A DNA stretch of 64,000 nt, from contig NC_060258.1 in assembly GCF_921293095.1 (NCBI RefSeq), positions 868,001-932,000 on the forward strand, given 5' to 3'. Shown piece by piece: positions 33,601-43,532 of this stretch (its first letter is position 1; each line of letters opens with the position of its first letter). Below the pieces are notes generated by a model. That model was not told the DNA's origin. It did not search any database and saw only the letters and a program-made list of their open reading frames with translations. The DNA comes from Ischnura elegans (taxonomy: Eukaryota > Arthropoda > Insecta > Odonata > Coenagrionidae). Position numbers and translations under genes: made by a program.

Positions 33601-34139
33601 TAATTTTATCATCAATTTCGTATAACAAATATTTTGCGACTGATTCAGAGCTTTTATGGGTTAGCTCGGACAATGAAACTCTTTGAAGGGTTTGTAATGT
33701 AAATCTATAAACATGTGAAAGTGAGTTTTAAAACGTGAGACGTTATTTCTGAGGACTATTTCGGAAATTTTAGGACAGCGAGAAATTACTCCTTTAAAAA
33801 GAATTCAACGCGATCATTTTCCTCTGTTTTCCACATTTTTCCTCAATGAAATATAGACATTCCCTTTGTGCAGCTACACACACACACACGTACCTCCTCA
33901 ACACCTGATCCTTTTTTTCTGGAAACTTACCCTTCCCTGTCCCAACCTCGTAATAGAAACGGCGCACAGTGGTCCGGATTACGACAAAGTAGAACGAAAA
34001 ATCAGATTTTTGAAGGATTGTTTTGAAAATTGCACCACAAATGTTTTTTTTGGCATTCTCACTCCATTTCTGCAGTTATTTTTACAATAACAACATTATT
34101 TTAGAAAATCTTGAGGAATTATAAGTCATTATTATAATC
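30601..34139. other. Long intergenic stretch, no gene supported
   Basis: A less AT-rich part at 30850-31440 has two related 'taacacgttgca' segments (31040 and 31162) and might be a decayed terminal repeat of an element I cannot name. Open frames at 31963-32237, 32416-32730 and 33195-33500 show no domain or splice support. A short (CA)n run lies at 33878-33891. Confidence 0.4.
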
Positions 34140-34345
34140 CTCCTTAGGATACCTGGAATTAGGGTGGTGACAGAGTTTCCAATGGAGTATATGCACCTCC
34201 TTTGTTTAGGGGTGATGAGGAAGATGATGGTGTCATGGACAAGTGCTGCTCATAGAGTGCGGCTTCCATCCAGAAGATTTTGGGAGTCCAAAAGTGTGTG
34301 CCCACTATTTTTCAAGGAAGCCTAGGGCCATAAGTAAGTGAGTTT
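34140..34345 (+). mobile_element. Fragment of a transposase-like gene (FPxxYMHLxxLGV family)
   Basis: The plus strand reads E-F-P-M-E-Y-M-H-L-L-C-L-G-V-M-R-K, then R-V-R-L-P-S-R-R-F, then in another frame F-S-R-K-P-R-A-I-S. This order is familiar from a widespread animal transposase-like family. I do not assign the superfamily. One frameshift lies between the blocks, and there are no termini. Confidence 0.55.
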
Positions 34346-35007
34346 TGATTGGAAAGAAGAATTTTATTTTCGGATTTTTTTATGAAGAACCTCTTTTAAT
34401 CGAATTTTTGGATAATTCAAAGTCTTTAACTGGTCCCTTGATGTTCGATTTATCCAAGTTTCAGGGCTGGGTTTGGAAACAATGACATTTTAAATCCAAA
34501 GATTATATATGTATGCGAGGTGTGGCAAGGTTAATAAAACTATTGGCTTGAAACATTAGCCGAAAATAAAACTTCGTGTGGATTCGAAACTTCTCATCAT
34601 AGGCAGATCTAGGGGGAGGCATGTGCAGTTACAGCAAACCCTCCATCGTAAGAATTATCAGCTAATCCTATAAAGAGATCCTATCCTATCCTGCTGCTCC
34701 CACTACTGCACTATCATCCGAATAGTTCCACACGTAATTTTAGTGCTCACATAAGGTAGGGTTTGAAAACAATAACAGTTGAACAGCCAATGCTATTGGA
34801 CAAGACAAAGTCAGTGGTCAACAGTGGAAAAAAATAATCTTTTTTGAGGGTCCATCACCTTTATTTTCTAGGACACAACATTTCATCAGCATCTTTCTGT
34901 TGTAGATTTATTTGTCGAACTAAATATTTTTTCTATATTAGAATATGGTATTAATAAAAAATGACCTTCTTTGTATGGCAACATAACACTTGGACAATGT
35001 CTGGATG
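34346..35007. other. Intergenic, MITE fragment only
   Basis: Near 34598 'cataggcagatctaggggga' resembles the end of the MITE at 35008-35167. Nothing else was recognised. Confidence 0.35.
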
Positions 35008-35167
35008 CAGGGGCGGATCCAGGATTTCTTTCTGGGAGGGGGCACAAGGATACCTCGTTATACAAAACGAACGAAGTGATAATTGGACGGTATTAAAAAT
35101 CTAGCATATTTTAAGGGTCTTTGGGGGAGCATGAGCCCCCGTGCCCCCCCTGGATCCACCTATGTAT
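35008..35167. mobile_element. Short MITE with 'ggcggatccagg' ends
   Basis: The left end 'caggggcggatccagg' faces the complement of the right end 'cctggatccacctatg', followed inside by G-rich and C-rich stretches ('gggagggggcac', 'gtgccccccc'). It is about 160 bases and noncoding. Partial relatives lie near 610, 2149, 17720 and 34598. Confidence 0.6.
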
Positions 35168-35388
35168 GGATGGATTGCACATTACACCCAGGTACTATGT
35201 TTTTCACTAAAAATATGCCAATACTCTGAATATTCTCAGGAATTTCTTCATACACTGTCTTAAAATGATAAATCCAAGTTTTCGAATTGAGTCACTATCA
35301 CAATCAGGCAGGGATGGGCAAAGCAACAGATTTATTTTCAACTTTGATAAGAGAAGTTGCAATAGCTCGAGAACCGCCATTTTTTTAC

Positions 35389-35691
35389 TCATGTTTGCTC
35401 TTGTACTTCATTCAAGTTTTCCCCCTTTTCTATAGAAGTGGAGGTCTCATTTGTGCTGGAAAGAATGCGGTCCTCTTGCATCAATCGATTCGAATTATAT
35501 ATCTCCATCAGCCTCCTCGTTACCGTTTCCGGGGATAGCATGCTCCATTTGCACTTCCTCGGGCTACATTCTTCATTCTCCTTCAGGAGCTCGAGAATTT
35601 TCCTCTTCCTAATCACGGGGCGATCTGGAGAGAATGTGATCTCCTGATACGTGTATTCTATTACCATTATTCTCAAAGGGTCTTGCATCAT
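35389..35691 (-). CDS. Small hypothetical protein, 100 residues
   Basis: The minus-strand frame starts ATG-ATG and is hydrophilic and charged: I-R-K-R-K-I-L-E-L-L-K-E-N-E-E and P-E-T-V-T-R-R-L-M-E-I-Y-N. The C-terminus is acidic and Ser/Thr-rich. The composition is more protein-like than other short frames nearby. An acceptor-like 'tttttaacag' lies just upstream, but the frame closes before reaching it. No known domain was recognised. It could be a fragment of a transposon-derived or MADF-like protein, or chance. Confidence 0.25.
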   Translation of the reverse strand: MMQDPLRIMVIEYTYQEITFSPDRPVIRKRKILELLKENEECSPRKCKWSMLSPETVTRRLMEIYNSNRLMQEDRILSSTNETSTSIEKGENLNEVQEQT

Positions 35692-36149
35692 TTTTCAACT
35701 CATGTACTGTCTGTTAAAAAGCAACATACCCGAGTTTGAGGAGCTCTAGCGTCTAAACGAAGCAATCAACTTCAATGCAACAAAAAGCATACGAAAGAGA
35801 ATTCATTTCTGTGTCGTAACATGTACTTTAAAAAATCTTCGGCGTCATAGTATTTCCTGTTCTTAATATTTTTTCCCCAAAAGTACCCGTTTTACGCGCG
35901 TAAAATCAAGTTTCCCTAATTTGAGCGCTTGGCATTACCGTAGTTTTCGTTCCTATAATTACAATCTTGATATAAAGAAGCCACATCTATCACTAGTAGT
36001 TAGCCGAAAACAAGCTGTATATACCACTAAAATTAACGGATGTGTTGTTTACAACGCAAACCTCTGATAACTTCCAAACCAGGGGGTCAATTCAAAATTG
36101 GTATGTACAGTTTTCTTCCGTAGAATGTTAGTAATACATATACGTAGAT
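35692..36149. other. Intergenic, no gene seen
   Basis: AT-rich sequence without recognisable content on either strand. Confidence 0.35.
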
Positions 36150-36860
36150 CATACACGTTGTATGTCAGCGGTAAAACAAAAGTAATAAACAGGCAGCGAA
36201 CCGAGAGCGCAGTCCCCCACCTGTTTACTGGCTGTGGTCCAACAAGTAAGGAGCGGAGAAAGCCGCTTCCGTAACAGGGAGAGAACAGTCCAAGTAATAT
36301 TAGCCTCTTGGTGCAGCTTGGCTTCCGACTTGCCCTCAGCGCCGATTCTTCTTTGAACGATAGTTTCGCCAGCGTTGCTGCAGGCGTCTTCGGGTTTGAA
36401 ATGTCGGATGCAGATGTTTCGCAGTCTTATATAAGGCTTGATTATGGTAAGATGCGGCAAGCTATGGCAATTGGCTGGTTTGGGGAAGAGTTTCTTCGAG
36501 GCGTTGGAGAGCGAGTAGCTGTCCTCCCTGTTGAAGCTTGGTGTTTTGGCTATTTCGATAGCATCTTTAATCAGCCGGGGAAATTATTGCTTCTGTTTGG
36601 TGGTGAGTTATCGAAGTACACGATGTGCATTGGCCTTCCCCGTACATGCTCGGTGATGGAAGATAAACGAAATTATCTATTCTTGGCAGCTCTTTGGTGT
36701 TCTTTCATTCTACATTTCAAGGCTCGTGATGTTTGGCACATGCACGAGTCTCCGAAAGAGCACTCGACTCGGTGTATTCGCCTTTGTATCTGAATGGCAC
36801 TTAACCTATCATATGGGGTCGTCTGTCTCCTTGCCACAGGATTCTTGCAGAACACGACAA
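36150..36860 (-). mobile_element. Penelope-like element relic: GIY-YIG domain and terminal repeat
   Basis: On the minus strand, 36855 to about 36660 reads R-V-E-C-S-F-G-D-S-C-M-C-Q-T-S-R, then L-K-C-R-M-K-E-H-Q-R-A-A-K-N. This is the GIY-YIG pattern with the second motif changed from Y-I-G to M-C-Q. Downstream in other frames come S-S-I-T-E-H-V and N-R-E-D. The 3' part (36150-36420) is a terminal-repeat remnant with a hammerhead-like core. Several frameshifts are present and the reverse transcriptase is absent. Confidence 0.7.
36363..36394 (-). other. Hammerhead-ribozyme-like core
   Basis: The minus strand reads CCCGAAGACGCC, then a loop, then GGCGAAAC. CGCC and GGCG can pair as stem II directly beside the GAAAC box. 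CCGAAGA differs from CUGANGA at one base. It lies in the terminal-repeat part of the Penelope relic, where such ribozymes are known. Confidence 0.5.
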
Positions 36861-39800
36861 AGTCACAAAAGTGTCACTATGCCGTGTTTTGCCAGAACCC
36901 TTGCACCTTTTTCCGATGTCTCGGATGCATACATCCTTGAAATGCAGAATGGAAACGCGCCAAAGGCCCACCAAAATAGACAAATTCGTTTATTCGCCAT
37001 CGCGAAGCACGCCCAAGATTGACTTCGAAAACGCTAAACCCTAGGAAATTTTGGAAGACGAGTGGATCCTGAACTGGCCGCTTTCAGACGCTGATGAGCT
37101 GTGCGTCAATTTTTCCGCCACTATACCTATCTTCAAAACTTTATCGCAGGTGACTATTAAAACCTCTCGGGCACTATCCTCCCGGACATCGGAATGGGGA
37201 CTACTTTTACCTCCGGAATGTTTTACCCAAGGGAATTCCATCGTGAGTGATAATTTAACGTTGGAGAGACGGCGACTCCTCGGGATAATAATGTGGTTGT
37301 TTCCCCTTGCCTTCCTCATCGCAGTACTACAGCTGTTTACGTAAACGTTCTCACGCCTGCAGTGAAATGAGTGTCGCTGTACTGACCGCCGTGGCCCCTG
37401 CCTTTACTCATATGAAGATGACCCGCTGCCTTCTCCTCCAGATGATGCGAGGCATATTTAGAAGCCCCCCATCGCCAAATCGCGGCTTTGTGTATTATTT
37501 AGTTGGCCTATCTTGCCCAGGGATAGGCTCATATCTGCTCGAATTACTGCTGCCTTTTCTCCATGACTGCTTATTCGACGTATAAACTTGCTTATGTCGC
37601 AGCTTAACTTAATGATAAAATGTTGACACAACATCTTCATCTTCGGCGGACGCAGCCGGTAGCTTTAAACCTTAAACTGCGGGAGTGTCAACATTTTTCT
37701 GCCACTGTGTGCGGGACCTGAGCGGGAAAGATATTTATTCGTGGACCCCGGGCGTGTGTCTGGCAGGTGGTGAACCCACTTAATTCGGGACTGCCCACCC
37801 TACCCCCTGACGACAGACCGTATATGTAATATGTCCTTGGTAATTACGCGGGGACGAAAGACTCACCGCCGATAGTACAAGAAGGAGAGACCAATGCATT
37901 CAAATAAGTTTCTCTGGCTAATGTACAACAGCAACATAAATAAATCCCTAGGAAATGCTAGGAATCGTTGGAATTGTTTTCATCGTGAATGCGCCGCGGA
38001 AAGTAGGGAGCTCTTTCCCTCTCGGAGAAGGGAAAATCCGGGCAGCGCTCCCCGTGATGAGGGTATCCAGTCCCCGAAAGACACCTTTGTGCTCTCTGCC
38101 ACTATACCCTCTTTCCGAACTGATGGCGGCTGGGTGGGAAATAGACCATCAGAAGCGCTGCCCCTTCCACTTCTCCTCCATCCCCTTCCCTTTTACCCTC
38201 CATCTGGTCGACCGGCGTTGCCAGCCTTGGGAATAACGGTACTTTCGGGAGCAGCGGAAGGTAGGACGAACGCTGTGCGGTTCCAACGGTTAGATTTGGC
38301 AACACTGCGAGCTGGAGAGGGATCAGCACTGCACGGAGCTCGGAGAGAGACTGCGGGCTCCTCCACACTTTCTTCTGTCATTGGCTAGAAGAGTGGGTGG
38401 GTTTCGAGCAAGCTCACGGTCAGCCGCCGTCAGTTCAGAAAAAAGGGTATAGGTTTGGCCGAGTTCAAGCGACCGCGGAAAGGACGACGTTGAAATCTTA
38501 AGATATGGCTGCCAGTGGCGAGAAAATTGGTCAAATGTTGACACACGTTCTCCCCGCTATCACAATGCAGACCATTTAAAAACGTTTCCGCAGCTTAAGG
38601 TATAACTCATTAGTGCATAGCGTCCGATTCGTCGAACCTCCGTATATAATTTCTTTCTGGGCTCCAATTGACATGCGATACTATATTAAGTTGACATGGA
38701 TGTCTGTCTTTACTGCGCTGGTAATATTTCAGCTGACTACTTGAATGTATCGAATTAAGAAGGATTTATGTAAGATATGGCATTCAAAGAACTTTCAGTC
38801 GTCCCACAGGGTAATTAAATAATTTTTTATTGAATATTTTCTCAATATGTTAATAACTTTTATCTTATCCGATATATCAGACGCCATGCACGGGGGTCAG
38901 TTCTCGTTGCATATCTAAAGATGACTGATCTAATATTTTAGCCACAAACTTTTATGCAAGTACAGTACATTTAATTTTAAAGTTACGTTAATTTTATTTT
39001 ACAGTAGCATGTAAGCATAATGTAAGTAACTATCCATAAAAAGATTGTTGGCATTGGCAATAAATAAATATAAACACCCAATGGCATCTGTGGAGGTGAC
39101 AAATTATGCAAGGTCACCCTCTAATGTAACATCATGTAATCTTTGTGAGTGGAGAAAGGGGAAACCTCTAGTTAACCTAAAATGCATATCTACATTCTGA
39201 AAAGGTATTGAAATTTGAAAGTGGACTGGACGTTTCTTTATTTTCCTGAGATAAATTGTTTAACCACATTTGTGTACAAAGTAGCATAAATTCTAATTAT
39301 AATAATGTGGACCTAGCTTCTGAGAAGGAGGAACGTGTGGCATTCCTCGGCGATGTGATAATGCCAGGATGCTCTTCATCTTTTTTGCACGTAAAAGAGG
39401 ATGTCTGTTTGCTACCTGCTATGCGTTTCCATACGGCTGAACGGATTGCGGCCAAAGTTTGTACATTGGTGAATCCCTTGCTCGCTCACTCCGTAGTACT
39501 ACTTTTGGCTGCGTCCGACGTGTCATCTGAATCATTTTCTCATTACCAAACCCTGCAAGTGCGCTCAGCGCCACCTAGCATCCACCTTCTGACCTCTGCT
39601 TACTCTCCCACCCTCCGATAACATCCCCATTTACTCTGCCAATGTTTGTACATCTTCCACCTCCATTTCTGCCTTTTCTCGCAACTTCACCGTTCTAAGG
39701 TTAATGGCCCACGATTATCCTTGCTGTCCTATTGACGGTGCATTCCGACAAATCGTGACGAATCGCTCAGCCGCGAGTGAAAACAGAGAAATAGGAATAA

Positions 39801-40619
39801 AATTGCATATATTTTAACAATGAAAATAAATGACACTATGAATTCATTAAATTAACAAACTCGGCCATAAGCCTTTTATTGTGCACTAATATCACATTAT
39901 TTACAAAAGGTGGACAAGAATAATTATTTTAACAAAGAATATTCAAAGAACACATGATTAATTCTAAGAAAATTCGGAACCAATTAGAAGATGACTATTA
40001 ATACTGGACTTAAAGTCAGAAACATTGGCGTGAATACTGTGGACGTGTTTAATCAAAAATGTATAGTGTAGGCTGCTTCATCCTAATCTGATAGCCTGGG
40101 TGTGCCCTTTTCTGCAACTACTCTCTTTCAATATTCATAACGAAAATCCGAAAATACATTACTTGGTACGCATTTCATAGAAACACGTACATGGCCCATC
40201 ATCCCTATTGACACAATACCATCATTCATTTCTCGTTGTGCAGGCAAGAGTTAACTATCAGACTCCTCAGTGCAGCTTTGTATGAGGTGTAATTGGAATA
40301 TTTGTAAGATTTACATGAATTATCCTGTCCGCTAGAAAATATTGCACGCGCAAAGGTGACTTTTCTGAGGGAAAGCACACAACATGGATAGAGTATCTCA
40401 CTTTTGAGCGCATGTGGAAGTTGAGATTAGAAATAACAGTGAAAGACTAAGTGCAAAATACGCAATAATAATACAATACAATTGTACGTTTACACATGTG
40501 GTGGTCAGGGCCGCTCCTTGTAGTGATGGACTTGATGCGGACTATGCTCACATGTGTAAGCATGTATGAATTGTCAAGGTAACCGCAAAACACTTTCAAC
40601 AAAGGTTTCATTGATAACG
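36861..40619. other. Intergenic, GC-richer part, no gene supported
   Basis: 36.2-38.6 kb is richer in G and C than its surroundings, so open frames occur on both strands at once (37041-37344, 37894-38388, 38102-38544). None has a domain or consistent splice sites. A short frame MAASGEKIGQ at 38505 in good start context closes after 24 codons. 39256-39621 is open on the plus strand with no recognisable content. The element responsible for the GC shift could not be named. Confidence 0.4.
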
Positions 40620-40935
40620 TTTATCTGCTGTGTGTATACGAATGGGTTACTAGGTCGCATCATGGCGCGACAGACTTGCTGCAGACGTTGCAGAAATAAA
40701 GCAACTCGCTTTTTTGCACCAATGTACTAAGAGGCTCTTCTGTAAAAAGAATTTTCGCACATTCTGCACGACAAAGGCTTCTCTCTCGAGTGTATACGAA
40801 AATGTGTCACTAAGTGGTTCTTTTTCGAGAAAGACTTTTCACACTCGTGTCATGATTTAAGGCCTCTCTGTCGTATGCAAAAGCATGTGACTGTCGAGAG
40901 AACATCTTTTTGTGAAATTTGTAAACAAGCTGCCA
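40620..40935 (-). pseudogene. Decayed duplicate of the C2H2 finger array
   Basis: The segment 40730-40935 matches 41771-41976 closely ('gtatacgaaaatgtgtcact', 'tcacactcgtgtcatgattt'), at an offset of about 1041 bases. Before it, 40620-40730 still shows finger-like pieces. It stops exactly where the LTR fossil starts. It is a tandem copy of the 3' end of the zinc-finger exon, with no open reading frame. Confidence 0.75.
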
Positions 40936-41690
40936 TGTTGTTTATTTAAATGAATTAAAATTAACAATAGTAGTGAGGAAGCAATAATGGGAGGCAATAA
41001 TGGTAGTGAGGGACGCAAAAGAAAAAGGGAGTCGTGTATGGAGAGAAGGAAGAGATAGACGTGTTGTAGAAGATTGGGAGATAAATTAAAGTACTGGTGT
41101 ATTGAGAGACCGGAGGAAGAAATACGGAAGAATTCGGGATAGGCAGAAAGAAGAAGAGGACGCAGACCAAAAGCAGGCGCCTACGAGAGAGAAAGAGACC
41201 GGAGAAAAAGGGATACGGCAGAACTCAAGATCCCCACTGGTGCAGTCCTTGGCAGCGGTTCAGTGAGTGGCAGTACGGGTAGTACAAATGGGATTATAAT
41301 AGTCATGGCGGCTTGTTGATGTTGTTTATTATCACGAGTTTTAAATTGTAAAGTTTCTTAATAAAGTGTTATATGAAATCATTTGTTAAGTAAGAGAAGT
41401 GGAAATTAAACAAAACGTTACATTTTGGCGCCGCAACGTGTGGGGCCCGACTTCTCGAGAGGATCGAGACCACGGAACGCCTGAGGAACGAATCGCGTCG
41501 TAGAGAGCGGGAATTCAAAATGGCGGGAACGAAAAAATTTTACGAACTGAAAAAGGTGGATTTACAAAATTTGTTGAGGGATCGGGGATTGACGATTCAA
41601 GGGGCGAAATTTGAGCAGCAGGAGCGTTTAAAACCGCTTTTGATAAAAGAAGGGATAGATATAGAGACCCATGAGTTTGAGCGTGTTGTT
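40936..41690 (+). mobile_element. LTR retrotransposon fossil (Gypsy/BEL type): LTR, leader and start of gag
   Basis: A putative LTR runs from TGTTG at 40936 to TTACA at 41422 (487 bases). Three bases later comes a primer-binding-site-like TGGCGCCGCAACGTG (41426), then a leader and a gag-like start M-A-G-T-K-K-F-Y-E-L-K-K-V-D at 41520 with a SAP-like helix pattern. Only this 5' part is present and the element is broken. It lies between two related stretches of decayed finger sequence. No second LTR is seen, so age cannot be estimated from LTR divergence. Confidence 0.65.
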
Positions 41691-41889
41691 TCGCATGTGA
41701 CTCTTAGTGAAAGATTATTTTTGTAGATTCTGCGTGAAGAAGGTGCGTGCGTTTGCATGTTTCCCACCACATAGCTTCTTCTGTAAAAGGAATTATCGCG
41801 CATTCTGCACGACTAAGGCTTCCCTCTCGAGTGTATACGAAAATGTGTCACTAAGTGGTTCTTTTTCGAGAAGACTTTTCACACTCGTG
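41691..41889 (-). pseudogene. Decayed finger sequence downstream of the ZAD-C2H2 stop codon
   Basis: After the stop at 41890 the minus strand continues with finger-like pieces (T-H-A-P, S-C-R-M, C-E-K-S in various frames), interrupted by stops and frame changes. The ancestral array was therefore probably longer than the nine fingers now encoded. Confidence 0.65.
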
Positions 41890-43532
41890 TCATGATTTAA
41901 GGCCTCTCTCTGTCATATGCAAACGCATGTGAGTGTCGAGATAACGCCTCTTTGTGAAATGCTTGCAGCAAATGCTACAAGAATAAGGTTTCTCTCCCGC
42001 GTGTGCTCGAATGTGTGAGGTGAGGTGACTTTTCCTAGCGAAGGACTTGCTGCACAGGTGGCATATAAAAGCTTTCTCTCCGGTATGTGTTCGCAAGTGA
42101 CTGTCGAGAGTACTCTTCTGAGTGAAACACTTGCGGCAAATGCTACAAGAATACGGTTTCTCTCCCGTATGCGTACGAATATGTCTAACTAAGTTACTCT
42201 TATCCGAGAAAGACTTTTCACACTCGCTGCATGAAAAAGGCTTCTCTCCCGTATGTGTTCGAATGTGACATTTGAGATGACATTTCTGAGTGAAAGATTT
42301 CTCGCAGATTCTGCACGAAAAAGTTTTCTCTCCCGTATGCGTACGTACATGTCTAACTAAGTGGATATTACTCGAGAAAGACTTTTCACACACTTTGCAT
42401 GAATAAGGCCTCTCTCCTGTGTGTCTACGTACGTGTGCGTAGAGAACGTCTTTCCTAGGGAAGGACTCGCTGCAGACCTTAAATGTAAAAGGCTTCTCTA
42501 CTGCGTGTGTTCGCGAGTGAATGTCGAGATGACCTCTACGAGCGAAAGACTTTCTGCAAGTCCTACAAGAATACGTTTTCCCTCCTGTGTGTGTAAGTTT
42601 GTGTACGGTGAGGTCCCTTTTCTGAGTGAAGGACTCAGTGCACTCGCTGCATGAATAGGGTTTATCTTCCTTTCTCGGAACCACGTGATTGCGTAGATTT
42701 CTAATGCAAGATGACTTTGAAAATAAACTCTGTGAAGTTGATTTCTCTACTAGAGTGAAACTTCTCGTCATTAGTCTTGTATTTGTCTCATCCCCTTTTC
42801 CTCCACTGGTTTCCTTGTTGAGCACATTGTCTTTTGGCATAGGCTTTAGTCTTTTCCTCTCCTGCCCTCTTAAAGCCTTTGAGATGGTAGGCTCGCAAGA
42901 ACTGCTGTGTCCGCTTGATGGAAGTGCTTCCGGAGACACATCTGCGATTGATTCCGCTGCAGCATCAAAATTACAAGCAACAAAATGAATTTTCATGTGT
43001 TTCATTAGCTCCTTTTTGTTGTTGAACACATCTCTGCAGTTGAAGCATTTATACGAATCTTCGTTCGAACTATAACTGTTCCCTGGATTTTCGATCAAGT
43101 AATTAAGTACCTCGTTGTTGCCTCCCATGATAGTCTCACAACCACTTCTGTCGTTTCCACTTATTTTGATAAACCTAAGGCTCTGCGAGGTATTTGGTGC
43201 ATCAAAACCACTTTTCTCCCCTACAACAGCCATTGCGGCTCCACCTCTGCTGCTTTTAAGTGATTCAATGTCTTCGTTATTACATTGTCTGTCATCAAGA
43301 ATTGAGCAACTTGATACCTCATAAGTTTCAGAAGCACCACATTTTTCCAAGTCTCTATCTATCAGATTTTTATCTATCTCTTCATGGGATTTTCCAGCCT
43401 TGGAAATAACTTGTGTCGCCAAAGGTGTGGTACCAATGCATTCATCAATAGAATGAGTCCTAAGATTTCCTTCTGCAAGCAGATATGAAGTTGATGTTGT
43501 TTGCTCGGGCATTTCTTCGGCAGCCGGGACCC
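41890..43532 (-). CDS. ZAD-C2H2 gene exon 7: isolated finger, nine-finger array, stop
   Basis: The acceptor is 'tttcttctag' before 43532. The first two bases complete a Gly codon, then V-P-A-A-E-E-M-P-E-Q follows. An isolated finger Y-K-C-F-N-C-R...H-M-K-I-H lies in the first third. In the array, predicted helix positions -1, 2, 3 and 6 are Q-R-D-V, R-G-H-I, (finger 3), S-I-H-R, Q-C-H-C, D-S-N-R, Q-S-T-S, R-S-H-S and K-R-Y-T. Finger 3 has Phe in place of its first zinc Cys (F-T-F-K-V-C), so it probably does not fold normally. The frame ends H-M-R-L-H-M-T-E-R-G-L-K-S. Decayed finger sequence follows the stop. Confidence 0.95.

Noticed and set aside
37080-37110. Further hammerhead-like site with CTGATGAG on the plus strand
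   Set aside because: There is no GAAAC box at a plausible distance and no stem II.
37894-38544. Open frames up to 164 codons on both strands
   Set aside because: They overlap in several frames in a GC-richer stretch where stops are rare. No domain, no consistent splice sites and no coding-like composition.
39256-39621. 121-codon plus-strand frame
   Set aside because: No domain, no splice support; the sequence has no features beyond being open.
42421-43324. Plus-strand frames opposite the zinc-finger exon
   Set aside because: These are antisense shadows of exon 7 on the minus strand.
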